Shown: one piece after another, positions 1-10,174 of the stretch
How positions within the stretch are numbered: position 1 is the first letter of the stretch
Layout of the letters: each line of letters begins with the position of its first letter
Assembly: GCA_003194525.1 (NCBI GenBank)
Contig: NBIV01000108.1
Coordinates: forward strand, 62,001-126,000
Length of the DNA stretch: 64,000 nt
Direction: 5' to 3'
Source of the DNA: Gracilariopsis chorda
Lineage: Eukaryota; Rhodophyta; Florideophyceae; Gracilariales; Gracilariaceae
The notes under the pieces: generated by a model
Told to the model about the DNA's origin: nothing
Databases searched by the model: none
Seen by the model: only the letters and a program-made list of their open reading frames with translations
Made by a program: the position numbers and the translations under genes

Positions 1-311
1 CTGAGCTTCTGTGGTGCAACCGCGTCCAGCTGTCCACGTGGCGGAGAACGCGGTGTGCGGCACTGGCAGCGCAACGGTAACCCGTTAGCCTGCAGCGCAC
101 CTTCAGGCCACGTCACACGCGCGCGGTGTATCGAGGAAGATACACCGCTGCGGAGCGCGCTACCACAGCAACCTCGTCCGCGCGACACGAAACCGCTTTC
201 TGGAACTGACCTTCACTTCTGTTCTCGTCACTCTCCGAGTGCACCCCGCCTTCCTCCTTTCTTCCTCCTGCCCCCCTCTGTTCACACCAAACGCCACTTG
301 CCGTCGTCGCC
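1..311. other. 5' flank of the first gene
   Basis: No coding region is supported here. The stretch is GC-rich up to about 200 and pyrimidine-rich just before the ATG at 312, which fits a promoter and 5' leader for the SNARE-like gene. I see no clear TATA box. Confidence 0.4.
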
Positions 312-1625
312 ATGTCCGACGCCGTCAATGACGCTTTCGAGCGTTCCGAGCTTCTTCGTCAACAATGGGAAAATCTCAAACGTGACATGCTTGCTATAGA
401 CCCTTCACAGCCCAACGCCGCACAAAGGAGGGACCGTCTTCGCAGCCAAATGGATCAAATCATGAATCAAATGACTTCAGTTCTCAATGAAACAAAACGG
501 CTCGTTCCTCCCAACCACGCTGAGCCGCACGACGAACCCATTGTTGAAGCGCGTCCGGTTCAGTATTCTGCTCATCACAAACACATCATTCATCGTACAT
601 ACGATTCTTCCGAAAGTTCACATGATTCTCACTCTGATTATGTCGATACGGACCCGCCAAAACCACACCCACCAAGACCGCATCAAAGACCGGTTGCACC
701 CCCGCTTCGAATGTCTTCCCCGCCCACGTCCCCCGTAGCAGATGTTGAGCTTGTTTGTTCTCCCGAACATCAAAAGGTGGTCATTGAAGCCAAGCGAGCA
801 TCTTTGGCAGGCTTTACAAAGGGTCTACGTGAAAAGCTTAGGATGAATGACACGTCGCCGAACCCATCGCCCTCTGCCCCGCCTCCGGTCGCTCTTTCTT
901 CGCCAGTCACAAAGGAAAAACGCGACCTTTTCGTGCAACAGCAAATGCGTTTGGAACGCGAATCTCGACGTTTGAATCGAAAGCCTGAACGCACCTCCGC
1001 GGATGAACAACGCTTACTTGAGATCGCCTCCAGCCTTTCACGACTCTCATCCATTCTGGCAGACACCCCGGACATGGCCACACCATGCGCTCGTAAGAGC
1101 AAACCTGCGCATCAAAACTCGTTTGATAAGGGACGTGAAGTGAAAAGTCCCGCGAAACCACCCAAAGGAACTTTTCCGCAGCCTGCTGCTGTGTTAGTTT
1201 CTTCTCCCGTCACGGATGATGACAGTCGTAGACCATTTGACAATTTGGAAGATTCATCAGCGCATCAGCGATATAACAAACCCACTCATGCGAAAAGAAA
1301 GAAGGGCTGGGGTGCCTTTGAGGCCGGTGTCGCTTCCTCCTTCAAGGCTTTTGGACGTACCGTACGTCACGTCGCAGCCGCTGCTTCCAGTTCCAGAGCG
1401 CCGGACTCCAAAAATGATTCGCACTCTTCTCGCGTTAAGGAAAAGGCGAGAACTGTACAGAATGCTCAGGATCTGTTCTCAGACACTCATGACCGTATTC
1501 ATGAACGCGGTGAAAACTTGGAAAAAACCGCCGAAGGAGCAGAACAAATGGCCGACGATGCAAATGATATGTTAGCCGCTGCTAAAGCGCTAAATCAACG
1601 ACATAAGGGTGGTTTCTTCTCATAG
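312..1625 (+). CDS. R-SNARE-like coiled-coil protein with tomosyn-type tail
   Basis: This is a single-exon gene of 437 residues. The N-terminal 60 residues (ERSELLRQQWENLKRDM onward) look like an amphipathic coiled coil. A long Ser/Pro-rich, probably disordered middle follows, with a second Arg/Glu-rich helix near residues 200-235. The last ~60 residues have the heptad pattern of an R-SNARE motif, and HERGENLEKTAEGAEQM places Arg399 at the position of the ionic-layer arginine (compare LERDQKL in synaptobrevins). There is no membrane anchor after it: the protein ends NQRHKGGFFS, like the soluble tails of tomosyn or amisyn. The inferred role is a soluble regulator of SNARE assembly in vesicle fusion. 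No WD40 repeats are present, so it is not a tomosyn itself. The ATG at 312 sits in a good context (cgccATGtcc). The SNARE assignment rests on one short motif. Confidence 0.6.
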   Translation: MSDAVNDAFERSELLRQQWENLKRDMLAIDPSQPNAAQRRDRLRSQMDQIMNQMTSVLNETKRLVPPNHAEPHDEPIVEARPVQYSAHHKHIIHRTYDSSESSHDSHSDYVDTDPPKPHPPRPHQRPVAPPLRMSSPPTSPVADVELVCSPEHQKVVIEAKRASLAGFTKGLREKLRMNDTSPNPSPSAPPPVALSSPVTKEKRDLFVQQQMRLERESRRLNRKPERTSADEQRLLEIASSLSRLSSILADTPDMATPCARKSKPAHQNSFDKGREVKSPAKPPKGTFPQPAAVLVSSPVTDDDSRRPFDNLEDSSAHQRYNKPTHAKRKKGWGAFEAGVASSFKAFGRTVRHVAAAASSSRAPDSKNDSHSSRVKEKARTVQNAQDLFSDTHDRIHERGENLEKTAEGAEQMADDANDMLAAAKALNQRHKGGFFS

Positions 1626-3168
1626 CTTTGAAGGGTTTTGCAGTTTTTGATGACTTTGTTGTATTGTACGCTTCGTTTACTAATAGTTTGTTCTCGCACT
1701 CGATCATCACTTCTACTACTAAGGTTACGATTTAGGGTTTGTAAACAACCTTCCGCACATCAGTCGACGTTTCAAATCCGATATCCTCATTGCAGCTGCG
1801 TGCCACACTGCGTTTTACTATGAGCGGTGGTAAATGGTCTCCTTCACGCTTCTTGAAGGGGATTAGATGATCCCGCGTTTCTGTTTTGCCATGTGGTGCC
1901 TCTGGAGTCTCGGAACCCGATCGTTTCATAACCTTGCAATTGCTTTGAGTCATTGAAAGCACATTGCAGCAAAAAGCAGCTGTGTGTTGCTGTCGCAGAA
2001 GGCATGTTAGACTCCTCCACCCCCGTCACGTTGTGTCTCAACTTGCTTTCCACCGTAAACTTGAACTATATAGCGAAGGAAAGCGAGAAACCAGTTGCCC
2101 CTGTCCCTGCCCACAGGTGTTGCTTCCGGACAGCCTTCAGACGTCAGGAATCGTGTGGAGAAGCATGCTGCTTCCCTTTATCCTTGTAACATTATCCACA
2201 GTGTACCGTTGGCACTTGACGGAATGTCAGTGGTGACGTGTGATCATACATACGTTGTCCATCTCGGATGAATTGCATCTGTACTAGCATTTGCAGATAC
2301 ACTTTGATCATTATCAATATATTTTTCTCCGCAAGTCATGTTCGAATCTGTCTTGTGAGCAGTTCATATATCAATTTCATTTACCCAGTCCATGTTTTGT
2401 AATGATTACCAGCACGATCCGTGAAAATTCCATCCGTCACTGTCGTGAGGCATCGCAACAGAGTGTAAGGCGATTGCCTACAGAACATCCCACGCATTCC
2501 ACTAGAGATAGCCTTTGCAGTATTGTCCTCTCGAGTCGTACAATTTAGGAATGAACTCGAGACGTTCAACGCCAGGATGGAAGAAAGTTATGTCAGAAAC
2601 TGTTTTGATTCACATTGCCCAGCACTTTTTGTATTCTCCAACTCTGGCTCGCATATCGAGCACAAATTATGATCATATGATGATTGGTGTCTTGTTCTCA
2701 AGCGATTTCTAGAGATATTTTTGTCTTCTATGCGTCAATAAGGCGTCTGGGGCCAAGCATCTTGGCTAAAGGTGTACCTTTTGCACCTTTACAGATCTTG
2801 CATAATGTGCAATAACGATAGCAGCGCGGCCCCATACTTCTATCGTAACGGTGCTACACTTCACGTAAGATGTGCACTTTGTTCTTGCTCAACATGATGA
2901 CAGCTGCGGAGCAACACTTATTTACCAAAGGCACCTGATCTCGCTATTGTATCAAAGCTGCGAACATTACAAAACTACATCGCCAGTTTAGACAAACCGT
3001 TACACTAACTACAAGTTCTAACACAGTATGATACTGTTGAAAGAATGAAAGGACGAGAAGAATTGAAGAGGGCGATCCCGCTCAACAAAAATCTGTGCAG
3101 TGGAAGACCAAGCAAGGAGAGCACTGGGTCTCGAGGCTGCAAAAGGGTATGTAAACAGCACGGCATGC
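1626..3168. other. Intergenic spacer with two tandem hairpins
   Basis: About 1.5 kb lies between the end of the SNARE-like gene and the 3' end of the RRM gene. Short ORFs exist on both strands but none has a convincing start, length or family match. The only structure I see is a pair of adjacent inverted repeats at 2752-2791, listed separately. The two flanking genes converge, so the spacer should contain both 3' UTRs. Confidence 0.5.
2752..2791. repeat. Two tandem small inverted repeats
   Basis: GCCAAG (2752-2757) and CTTGGC (2761-2766) form a 6-bp stem with a 3-nt loop. It is followed at once by TAAAGGTG (2767-2774) and CACCTTTA (2784-2791), an 8-bp stem with a 9-nt loop. Both are exact. 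They could form RNA hairpins in a 3' UTR or be remnants of a small element. No function is shown. Confidence 0.6.
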
Positions 3169-4386
3169 TTAGCGATACGAACGCTCAATTCGTTCCCTAG
3201 TTGAGTATGGATGGAACCTTCGTTCTGTTCTTGTGCTGGGTATGACGCTGGTAAGATCACTTGCAAAAGAGTTGAGTGGAGCGGAAGCTGCATAAAACGC
3301 ATCGTATGCACATTGGGCGAGGTCTGGAGAGTACGACTGTGCCGGTGTGAAGAAACCCATACCAGCTGGAGACGTTCGCGACGTAGTCTGACTTGGAACG
3401 GCACTCGACTGAGGTGATAACGAATTGGGAGCTACGCCAGAAGGGTGAACGCTTCGGATAGACGTTGGGTCCTTCACCTTGCCCGAACCGTAACCCGAAG
3501 AGGCCTGAACAGAGGTCCAGCTGGAGCCCGCGCCCGATGAAAAGACGCCGGACCAAGGCGAAATCGAGTGGAAAGGTGACTGTGCAGGAGGCGAACGAGC
3601 AAGCGCGATAGAAGATGTATTTGGAAGCGCAGAAGGGTAGGAACCATACGGGATAGAAACAGCTGAAGCAAGATGTGATTGCAGATTCTGAGAGGTCTGT
3701 GACAAATGACTCTGTTGCTTTTGAGGGGATACATGTAATGAAGAAGTAGATGACTGAGTGGAAGAAAAGGGCAGTGGAGCAGCTGCTGCCTCGCGTCCAC
3801 GACGTGCGTCAAGCGCTTGTTTGGGCTCCGCACGCTTTACCTCGACGTGTTTCTGCATGATTTCGTGGTCTATATCGACCACTTTGTCGACGGTTAGCTC
3901 GGATGTAAACGTGACAAAGCCGAAGCCCCTCGAGTTACCAGTCTGATGATCGTACATGACCTGACATTCCGCGATATCACCAAAGCGAATGAAGTGGGCA
4001 TGCAGGTCTGCTTCGCGACATGTGGCGGGTAAGCCACCGATGAAGACTTTCTTGGTGGCGCGCCAGGCATTGCTACGTGACGGAGGCACGCATTCCGAAC
4101 GCGGCACAGCTATCTTGGCCTCGACCTGTCGGCCGTCCAATTCGTGAAACTCGGCGGCGACTCGCTCGGCAACTAACTGATCTTCATAGGTAACGAAACC
4201 GAAACCGCGCGGGTGACCGGTGAGACGGTCGCGCATAATAACGCAGTCGGACACGGAACCATAGCGACCAAAATAGTCACGCAGACTTTGTTCATCAGTC
4301 TCCCAGGATAGGCCGCCGACGAAGACCTTCTTGTGGGTGGTGGACTGTGCTGAGGAGTTGGAGGGAGGATTAAGAGGTGCCGCCAT
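3169..4386 (-). CDS. hnRNP-like protein with two RRM domains
   Basis: The protein has 405 residues. RRM1 lies at about residues 20-97 (RNP2 VFVGGL, RNP1 HPRGFGFVTY) and RRM2 at about 112-188 (RNP2 VFIGGL, RNP1 NSRGFGFVTF). The rest is a long Ser/Pro/Gln-rich low-complexity tail with scattered Tyr, as in Musashi/DAZAP1/hnRNP-A-type proteins. The expected role is sequence-specific single-stranded RNA binding in splicing, stability or translation. The start is placed at the ATG at 4386 (MAAPLNPPSN, strong ccATGGc context). An upstream in-frame ATG at 4491 would add 35 unlike residues. About 130 nt upstream of the ATG the sense strand carries a long C-tract (4512-4531 on the + strand as G), which may be in the 5' UTR. 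Confidence 0.88.
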   Translation of the reverse strand: MAAPLNPPSNSSAQSTTHKKVFVGGLSWETDEQSLRDYFGRYGSVSDCVIMRDRLTGHPRGFGFVTYEDQLVAERVAAEFHELDGRQVEAKIAVPRSECVPPSRSNAWRATKKVFIGGLPATCREADLHAHFIRFGDIAECQVMYDHQTGNSRGFGFVTFTSELTVDKVVDIDHEIMQKHVEVKRAEPKQALDARRGREAAAAPLPFSSTQSSTSSLHVSPQKQQSHLSQTSQNLQSHLASAVSIPYGSYPSALPNTSSIALARSPPAQSPFHSISPWSGVFSSGAGSSWTSVQASSGYGSGKVKDPTSIRSVHPSGVAPNSLSPQSSAVPSQTTSRTSPAGMGFFTPAQSYSPDLAQCAYDAFYAASAPLNSFASDLTSVIPSTRTERRFHPYSTRERIERSYR

Positions 4387-4799
4387 TGACGTTGGAAAAG
4401 CAGGGAGTTGACAAACGGAAGACGAAATGACGCAGGATAAAGACGGGGAGTGGTTGAAGGAGGGCAGTGCACGGCAACGTTTGGTGCACATGTAGATACC
4501 TCTACTGCTGGTGGGGGGCGGGGGGGGGGGGCAGCAATCCTGCCGCAGGAGAGGAGTTTGCCAGAACGAAGCCGAAGCACTTGACCCAATCAGCGTGCGC
4601 GAACAGTATTATTGCGCTTGTATAAAATGGTGATTATTTTTTCCGCGCGAAAATGCGCGTGTACCGTTGGTAGCGTCGGTAACTCATCCCTGGACCGGGA
4701 GTTGCGCGCCAGGGCCATTTTTGAAATTTGCTTTTTCCTCTTTTTGCTTTGGTTTTCGCAAATCAAGAGCGGGCCGTGTGTGTGACCGCAGTGCAGTCA

Positions 4800-4834
4800 G
4801 AGCAGTGCGGTGCAGTCACTGCACCGCACTGCTC
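4800..4834. repeat. 35-bp perfect palindrome with flanking inverted repeat
   Basis: Seventeen-base arms (4800-4816 and 4818-4834) are exact reverse complements around a single C at 4817. The left arm starts GAGCAGTGCGG and the right arm ends CCGCACTGCTC. Outside it GCGGGCC (4769-4775) pairs with GGCCCGC (4835-4841), giving a nested structure of about 70 bp. GTGCAGTCA also occurs twice in direct orientation (4791-4799 and 4810-4818). It lies in the shared upstream region of two regulatory-protein genes. It could be a cruciform, a dimeric-factor operator or an element scar. Confidence 0.85.
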
Positions 4835-6537
4835 GGCCCGCACTGGGATAGAGAGAGAGCCAACTTGACGAAGCAAAACGCCTCTGCTTCCAGTTCAGCG
4901 CAAGCGCTTTCCGCCCGCAGCAGTCAGTCAAGAACCCTTGCTGTCCGCTATGATGCGACAACCGGAAAAGCTCCACGCCTGCATCTTGCGCGGTTGAGTC
5001 TAGAATGGGACGTATGCATGTGTTCTGTGCACGCTTGTCTCCCGTTCATGCACCTGGTGTCAAACCAGACACATACGGGCTGGGCGATGGAACTCGTAGC
5101 GATATATACAAAGATACAAGAGCGCACATCGTCAACACTGATGATGAAGCGCTGCCGTGACAGTCGAGCGCTGGCTGCAGTGCGCTTGGAGGCGCTCAAC
5201 TGATCTTGAACCGCCTATCCAGCTGTCACTGCCGCCCGTCTTTTGTCCAATCATTGTGCTGCCTCGCACTGCTTTATATTTGCTATCCGCCAATCAGAAG
5301 CGAACATCACACGCACATGCGCCCTCTGCTTCCCGTCTGTTGCTTGTTAGATGAGCTTCTTCCCCGTCTTGCTCGACGCCAAAGTCTACGTCAGCTCTGG
5401 AGCATCAGTCTTAGTCTGAAGCGCCATTGACCTGGTTCCACAGCAATTCACTAACATTTATGTCACGCGAAAGCGTATCGACCTATGGGCTTTTGATAGC
5501 CATGACAGACACACTCCAGCGCTGTCGTATGTTCGACGTTCTGTCAAATCTCAGCATCCATCGTTGTTATTAAGAGATACTGTAGAGTTCCCCAAATCGA
5601 ACAGATTGGGGACGGTCATTTTAGTGCGCCTTCGACTTCGTGCGCTGGCTAACGGCTGTAGCTGTTAGATATTCAGTGCTTTAACTAACTCCACGGCATC
5701 CACGATGTGTCGTCGTTCTACGCAGTCACTGTTGCCGTTATTTATCCTGACGACCACTGAAGCTCTCGCCCGTACAGCGGCTTGAGCTGTCTGCATAAAA
5801 GATATTGTGTTGGTCCCGCTCAGTAATGATGGATCGTATATCCACATGCAGTTTCTTCAGTACAATCATTTCCTTTTTATCTGACCGATAACATGCTGGT
5901 CTCCGTGAGAAACTTAGTCGCCACTCTATTTCGCTTCCATCGTTTGCGGAGGGAAGAAGGGTACAACTCTTGAACGCGGATCAGATTGTGTCCTTCCTCT
6001 TGTGTTCCTTTTCACCAATGCGATACGCCACCAGTGTAACAATCATAAATCAGCAGTTCCCTTCTCTGTCCCGTTACATCATATCATTAGCTTTCTTCAC
6101 GTGGAATTCATTTTAAGCGCGTTCAATAACAGTTTTTGGATTGGGCCTTTCTGCCGTTGTGCAAAAGCTGTCTATCAGAAATGGCTATATTCCTATAACA
6201 GTCGATTGTATGACGTCTTTTGTGGAATGATATAGTTCTCTTACTGTGGCTGTCGAACAAAATCATTGCTTCCGCTTGCTCACGTGTGCTTTCGTTAGGA
6301 GAAAAAATCATGGTCCGATTCCTATTCAAACTCACTAAGCCGGCATCCACAGGCAGAAGGCTGTACTGTGGCCCTTTGCCCTACGGATTTCAAGTTCTGT
6401 TGTTCATCCGATACAAGCCCCACTTCGAGGCTATTAATCCTGCTATTTAAAATATCCCACAAAGAGACCTTTCGGCTTGTGAAGCATCATGACTGCTCAA
6501 GTTATTCCCTCGGGCTTTGACTCTCAAGGTATCGAAC

Positions 6538-6545
6538 TGACGTCA
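6538..6545. promoter_or_regulatory. CRE/bZIP-type TGACGTCA element upstream of MYB
   Basis: An exact 8-bp TGACGTCA palindrome lies about 310 bp before the MYB start codon. In eukaryotes this is the consensus for CREB/ATF and plant TGA-type bZIP factors. The site is seen directly; its use as a regulator is inferred. Confidence 0.4.
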
Positions 6546-6856
6546 ATGTAGTCGATAATTTCAGTTTCCTGACCCGCGCAGGTCATAAATTTTACCTGTC
6601 CAGTTGATTCGAAGATTCCGTTTTTTGTCATTGTAGCTCTGCCTTCAAGATTAGGAGACATATATCTAAGATCAGTGGAAGGCTTCGACAAATTCCCCCT
6701 CAGCCAGAGCGCACCTTCCCTCGCAATTGTCGAACGTACTTAACGCCAGCAATCGTGGAGTCGCCCTTCCATCATCGATTTCGTTACCTATTCAGCCCTC
6801 GTGTTTCCTTACTTAATCCATCAAATCGGACGTTACTCTCCCCTTCTGCGATCAAC

Positions 6857-7783
6857 ATGGACTCTTTCGAGGAAAACTCTAATTGGGTTCAACCCCCAGC
6901 ACTTCTTCCTTCTGAGTTTTACTTCGAGGAACCCTCCGAGCTACTAGTCTCTCTAACCGAATACAACCCTTCAACTCGTGACAATGAGGATCTCGAAACG
7001 CTCATTCCAACGCCTTTTTCATCCCCACAAAATGTTTCAGATGTTGAACCACTCTTTGGACACATAACACAGACATCAGTTCAGCAAGAAGTAGGTGGAA
7101 GTGTGTTCGAACCAACGGGTGATAAATGGACTTGCGGGTCGCTCTCAGGCGTATCTGGAAACCTGTGCGGTCAACAACAGCAGTTGAATCTTTCCTTGGA
7201 TGGGAACCACGAAATTTCTCTTATGGATGACGCGAGGAAGGATCCCAACACGAGTCAGTGTATTGACCAATACCGTTTTCAGACTGACAAGGAAAGAATA
7301 AAGCGCGAATTGGAAGCAGCTTTGGGTACGTCGTTAGCGCTTTCCGAACATCATTCACATCCTGAGACGAGTTTTGTATCTTCAAAAAGCGACTCCCCCG
7401 CTTCACCCAGAAGCAATTCGATGGGGGTTGTGAGAGAAAGTAACCGGCAAAAGAGAACCAAGAATAAGAGAGCTCGAGCTCCAGCGCGGCCATGGACAGA
7501 AGAAGAGCATCAGAGGTTCAAGGCGAGTCTTGAGCTTTACGGGCGCAACTGGGAGAAGTGCGCAAAGTACATTGGAACTCGAAGGGCGCAACTTGTGCGG
7601 AGTCATGCCCAGAAGTACCTGATAAAGCTTTGGAAGCTTGGAAAACCGCTTCCAAAGAAAGTGGCTGAAAGTGGCAAAGGATACACACTCTCTGGGAAGC
7701 CTTTACTGGCAGAATCCGCCTCCGCTAGATCCTATCTGACGAGAATAACCGGTCCTACGGTTCCAGTAGATCAATCGGACTAG
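6857..7783 (+). CDS. SHAQKY-class MYB/SANT transcription factor
   Basis: The protein has 308 residues from the ATG at 6857 (atcaacATGGac context). The frame is open upstream to 6755, but that part has no ATG and reads as leader. One MYB repeat spans about residues 208-262: it opens ARPWTEEEHQRF, contains NWEKCAKYIGTRRAQLVRSHAQKYL, and so carries the SHAQKY signature of single-repeat plant/algal MYBs (CCA1/LHY/RVE and MYB-related families). A basic stretch (RQKRTKNKRARAPAR) just before it is a likely nuclear localisation signal. The N-terminal 190 residues are acidic and Ser/Pro-rich and may act as an activation region. The expected role is DNA binding in transcriptional control. The exact subgroup is not decidable from sequence alone. 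Confidence 0.9.
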   Translation: MDSFEENSNWVQPPALLPSEFYFEEPSELLVSLTEYNPSTRDNEDLETLIPTPFSSPQNVSDVEPLFGHITQTSVQQEVGGSVFEPTGDKWTCGSLSGVSGNLCGQQQQLNLSLDGNHEISLMDDARKDPNTSQCIDQYRFQTDKERIKRELEAALGTSLALSEHHSHPETSFVSSKSDSPASPRSNSMGVVRESNRQKRTKNKRARAPARPWTEEEHQRFKASLELYGRNWEKCAKYIGTRRAQLVRSHAQKYLIKLWKLGKPLPKKVAESGKGYTLSGKPLLAESASARSYLTRITGPTVPVDQSD

Positions 7784-9467
7784 AATCACAGTACAAGAGA
7801 GCGAAGGCAGAGTGTTCTTGGCGTGCCAACCCATCGAGAAGGATGATACCGCAGTCTCTGTAAGAACTTGCTGGGTACATTTCCAGTGTATGACACCTCT
7901 TGTTCTTAACTAAGCCTGGATCTTTACTTTAATAACCTGACATAACTATTGTTTCGCTCTAATTGGTTTTCTTTCTTTGGCATACAAGGAGTTTGATCCT
8001 CATTCTGCTCCAAAGATTTGATAGCTTTACATAAAAATGCCGTTTGGGCAGAGTACTTCGCAATTATCTTAAAAGCCGTTGACACATGCTGTGTGTGATT
8101 GTCTTTCGGGTCATTCTAAGGCAAACGTTCAGCTCTTAGTCTTGCCGTCCGTGAAACCATGAACTACATAGATGCTCGTAAACGAATTGTCTGTAAGACG
8201 TACACGCGGACCGTAGTCACGCAAAAGGCTGGAGTGCTCTGTTAATATATCGACATTCAGAGTGCAAATCATATCGATCTACGTTTGTTGATCTATCCCG
8301 CTGTTATCCTTACAGCGTGCCATTAAGCATGCTTGAGGTTGTACAAAATTTGTACTACAAATGTGTATCTATGGAGCTGTGTCAGCATTTGGAGCCTCGT
8401 ATAAAATAATTTTTCGACACTGTAGGGCAAAGGTCTCTGCTCTGCCAAGCAGCATTGGATTGTTGTCAAGGGGCCTTTGGTACTTCACTCTAAGGAATAA
8501 GATTGAAAAGTTCAGTTATCTTGTCCAATGTCGAACATGCGCTATAGGAGTATAGGAAAACCAAGTTCGTCATCGTTGCAGATGATCACCATTAAGAATA
8601 TTGTTAGAATGCTTCTATGCGCACGAAAACGGTGTGGGGAAACGATCTGATGAGTTCGGGGTTGTCTTTCACGGTATAGTTGGAAAACATATCTCTGGAG
8701 GAGACGAACTCGAGACAAAGTGCTTGATTCCTCCTGTAATGCGGACAAAGCTCAGCACCTTTATCGGGAAGATAGCGGTCCGAAATGCGGAGTGAGCGTA
8801 TTGGTCTTGTGAGTGGTCGAATATCTGCAAACTTTACTTTAATCGCTGAACTTTGGTTATCAGGGGTACCTTTGGTAGTTTCTGTTGTGTGTGGTGAAGC
8901 GGAAGGTACGGCTGGTAGCCTCCAACGGTGACAAGGACGTGCTCTGTGCGGTTCAGATTTCCTTCGACCAAGGTGTTTGATCAAAGTTTGTACGTTGCGG
9001 CGCAAAATAAGGCTATCCTTGGCCAACTCCTTTGGGGCAATCGATAAAGTCACCTTTACCCTTGTATTTGCAGGTGAACTGTTTGTTGAGTGATGCTAAG
9101 AATAGTCTCGTAATCATGAGAAGCAAATCTAGTAGACACTAGCTAGCTAGAGGAGCATCATGGCAAAAAATGGGGTGATCTTGGTATTCCATATGGACAC
9201 GTAGCACAGCTGATAGAGCATCGCTTCTCTTGGAGCAGATGCACGTGTTCAACAAACCGGCGCGAGCGGTGCCCAGAGCCGGGCGACGTGAATCCCGCCT
9301 GGAACTGCTGTGGTGGCACCGGGCTCCGCAATTGATAAGCTAGCCTTCCGGATATAAATATCTGTACTGGCGCCATCCTAACGCTATCTCAAGTGAACGC
9401 TTTCCTTTTCCCCTAACCATTCGTGCTCGCCTTTCAGCGTCTCCTCTCCATCATTCCATTCCAAACA
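7784..9467. other. Intergenic spacer with promoter of the EF-hand gene
   Basis: About 1.7 kb without a supportable gene. A minus-strand ORF at 8604-9053 (149 codons, very basic) lacks an ATG start and any family signal. Near 9195-9250 an A-box-like string sits inside a 7-bp acceptor-like stem (see findings) but does not make a complete tRNA. A TATA box at 9353-9360 belongs to the next gene. Confidence 0.5.
9353..9360 (+). promoter_or_regulatory. TATA box of the EF-hand gene
   Basis: TATAAATA lies 108-115 bp before the ATG at 9468, a plausible distance for a transcription start near 9385 and a short leader. Confidence 0.5.
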
Positions 9468-10057
9468 ATGCATCTCGGAAATGCAATTATGCCCACCAAG
9501 CTATCTGCCACCCCGGCATTTCGGGCCTGCGTCACGCGGGTCTTTAACAAGTTCGATACAAACGGCAACCACACCATCGATGCCACCGAACTGGTAAGCA
9601 TTTTCAAGCCAACCATTCGGCCTATGCTCACCCGCTGACCATCTATCCCCCTCGAATAAAAACAGACGGTTGCAATGTGTCATCTTCATTTCTCGCTCGT
9701 CAAACACAGTCCTGGCCTCACCGAACCACCCACTTCCGATGACGTCGCCAAAATCATGCGTGAACATGACAAAGACGGATCGTCTACACTTGATGAGCAA
9801 GAGTTCTTTGACATGGCTGTGAAATGGTTCGATCATTCTGGCGCCATGTTTTGCCAGCGTTTGATACTAACCTCCCTGATGTCTATGGTAATCATTCCAG
9901 AGACGGCTAACTTATTGCACAAGAAGATCCCACTTGCAAGACGTCTTCCAAACATTCTTTTTAAAGTATTGTTCGGCGTTGGTAAGTACTTACTGCCTTA
10001 TCTTGTCCTGCATGCACATGCTTTGCTACAGGCTACTTGATTGTCTTCGTATTCTGA
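9468..10057 (+). CDS. EF-hand calcium-binding protein (spliced)
   Basis: Modelled exons are 9468-9593, 9666-9981 and 10032-10057 (155 residues). The introns start GTAAGC and GTAAGT and end CAG; the phases (0 and 1) join cleanly. EF loop 1 is DTNGNHTIDATE and EF loop 2 is DKDGSSTLDEQE; both keep Asp/Asn/Ser/Thr at ligand positions and Glu at position 12, so both should bind calcium. The C-terminal part is hydrophobic (LARRLPNILFKVLFGVGYLIVF), suggesting membrane association. The 3' end is uncertain. If a further very short intron (10049-10086) is removed, the frame runs on to a stop at 10173, two bases from the stop of the convergent GnT-I gene. The start is the first ATG after the TATA box. 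Confidence 0.75.
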
Positions 10058-10174
10058 CAATCTATCATGTTTATCCTCTTCCCAAGCGCTCAAAGTGGCT
10101 GCCACCAACATTCAATCCTCATCTAAGGACGACGAGTGACCGCGACTTCTTCATTTGGACTACAGCATGTTAAT

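Larger units (their letters stand above)
4387..6856. other. Long divergent intergenic region with a large palindrome
   Basis: This 2.5-kb spacer separates the divergent RRM (-) and MYB (+) genes. It contains a G/C homopolymer-like tract (4512-4531), a TATAAAA-like string near 4622, a 35-bp perfect palindrome (4800-4834) and a perfect TGACGTCA element (6538-6545). A + strand ORF at 4667-5203 covers the palindrome but has no family signal or good start, so I do not call it. From 5200 to 6500 I see nothing identifiable. Confidence 0.5.

Noticed and set aside
4667-5203. 178-codon + strand ORF
   Set aside because: It runs through the large palindrome, has mixed low-complexity composition, no ATG start at 4667 and no family signal.
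8604-9053. 149-codon minus-strand ORF
   Set aside because: No ATG at the 5' end, unusually basic composition and no recognisable motif; a chance frame is more likely.
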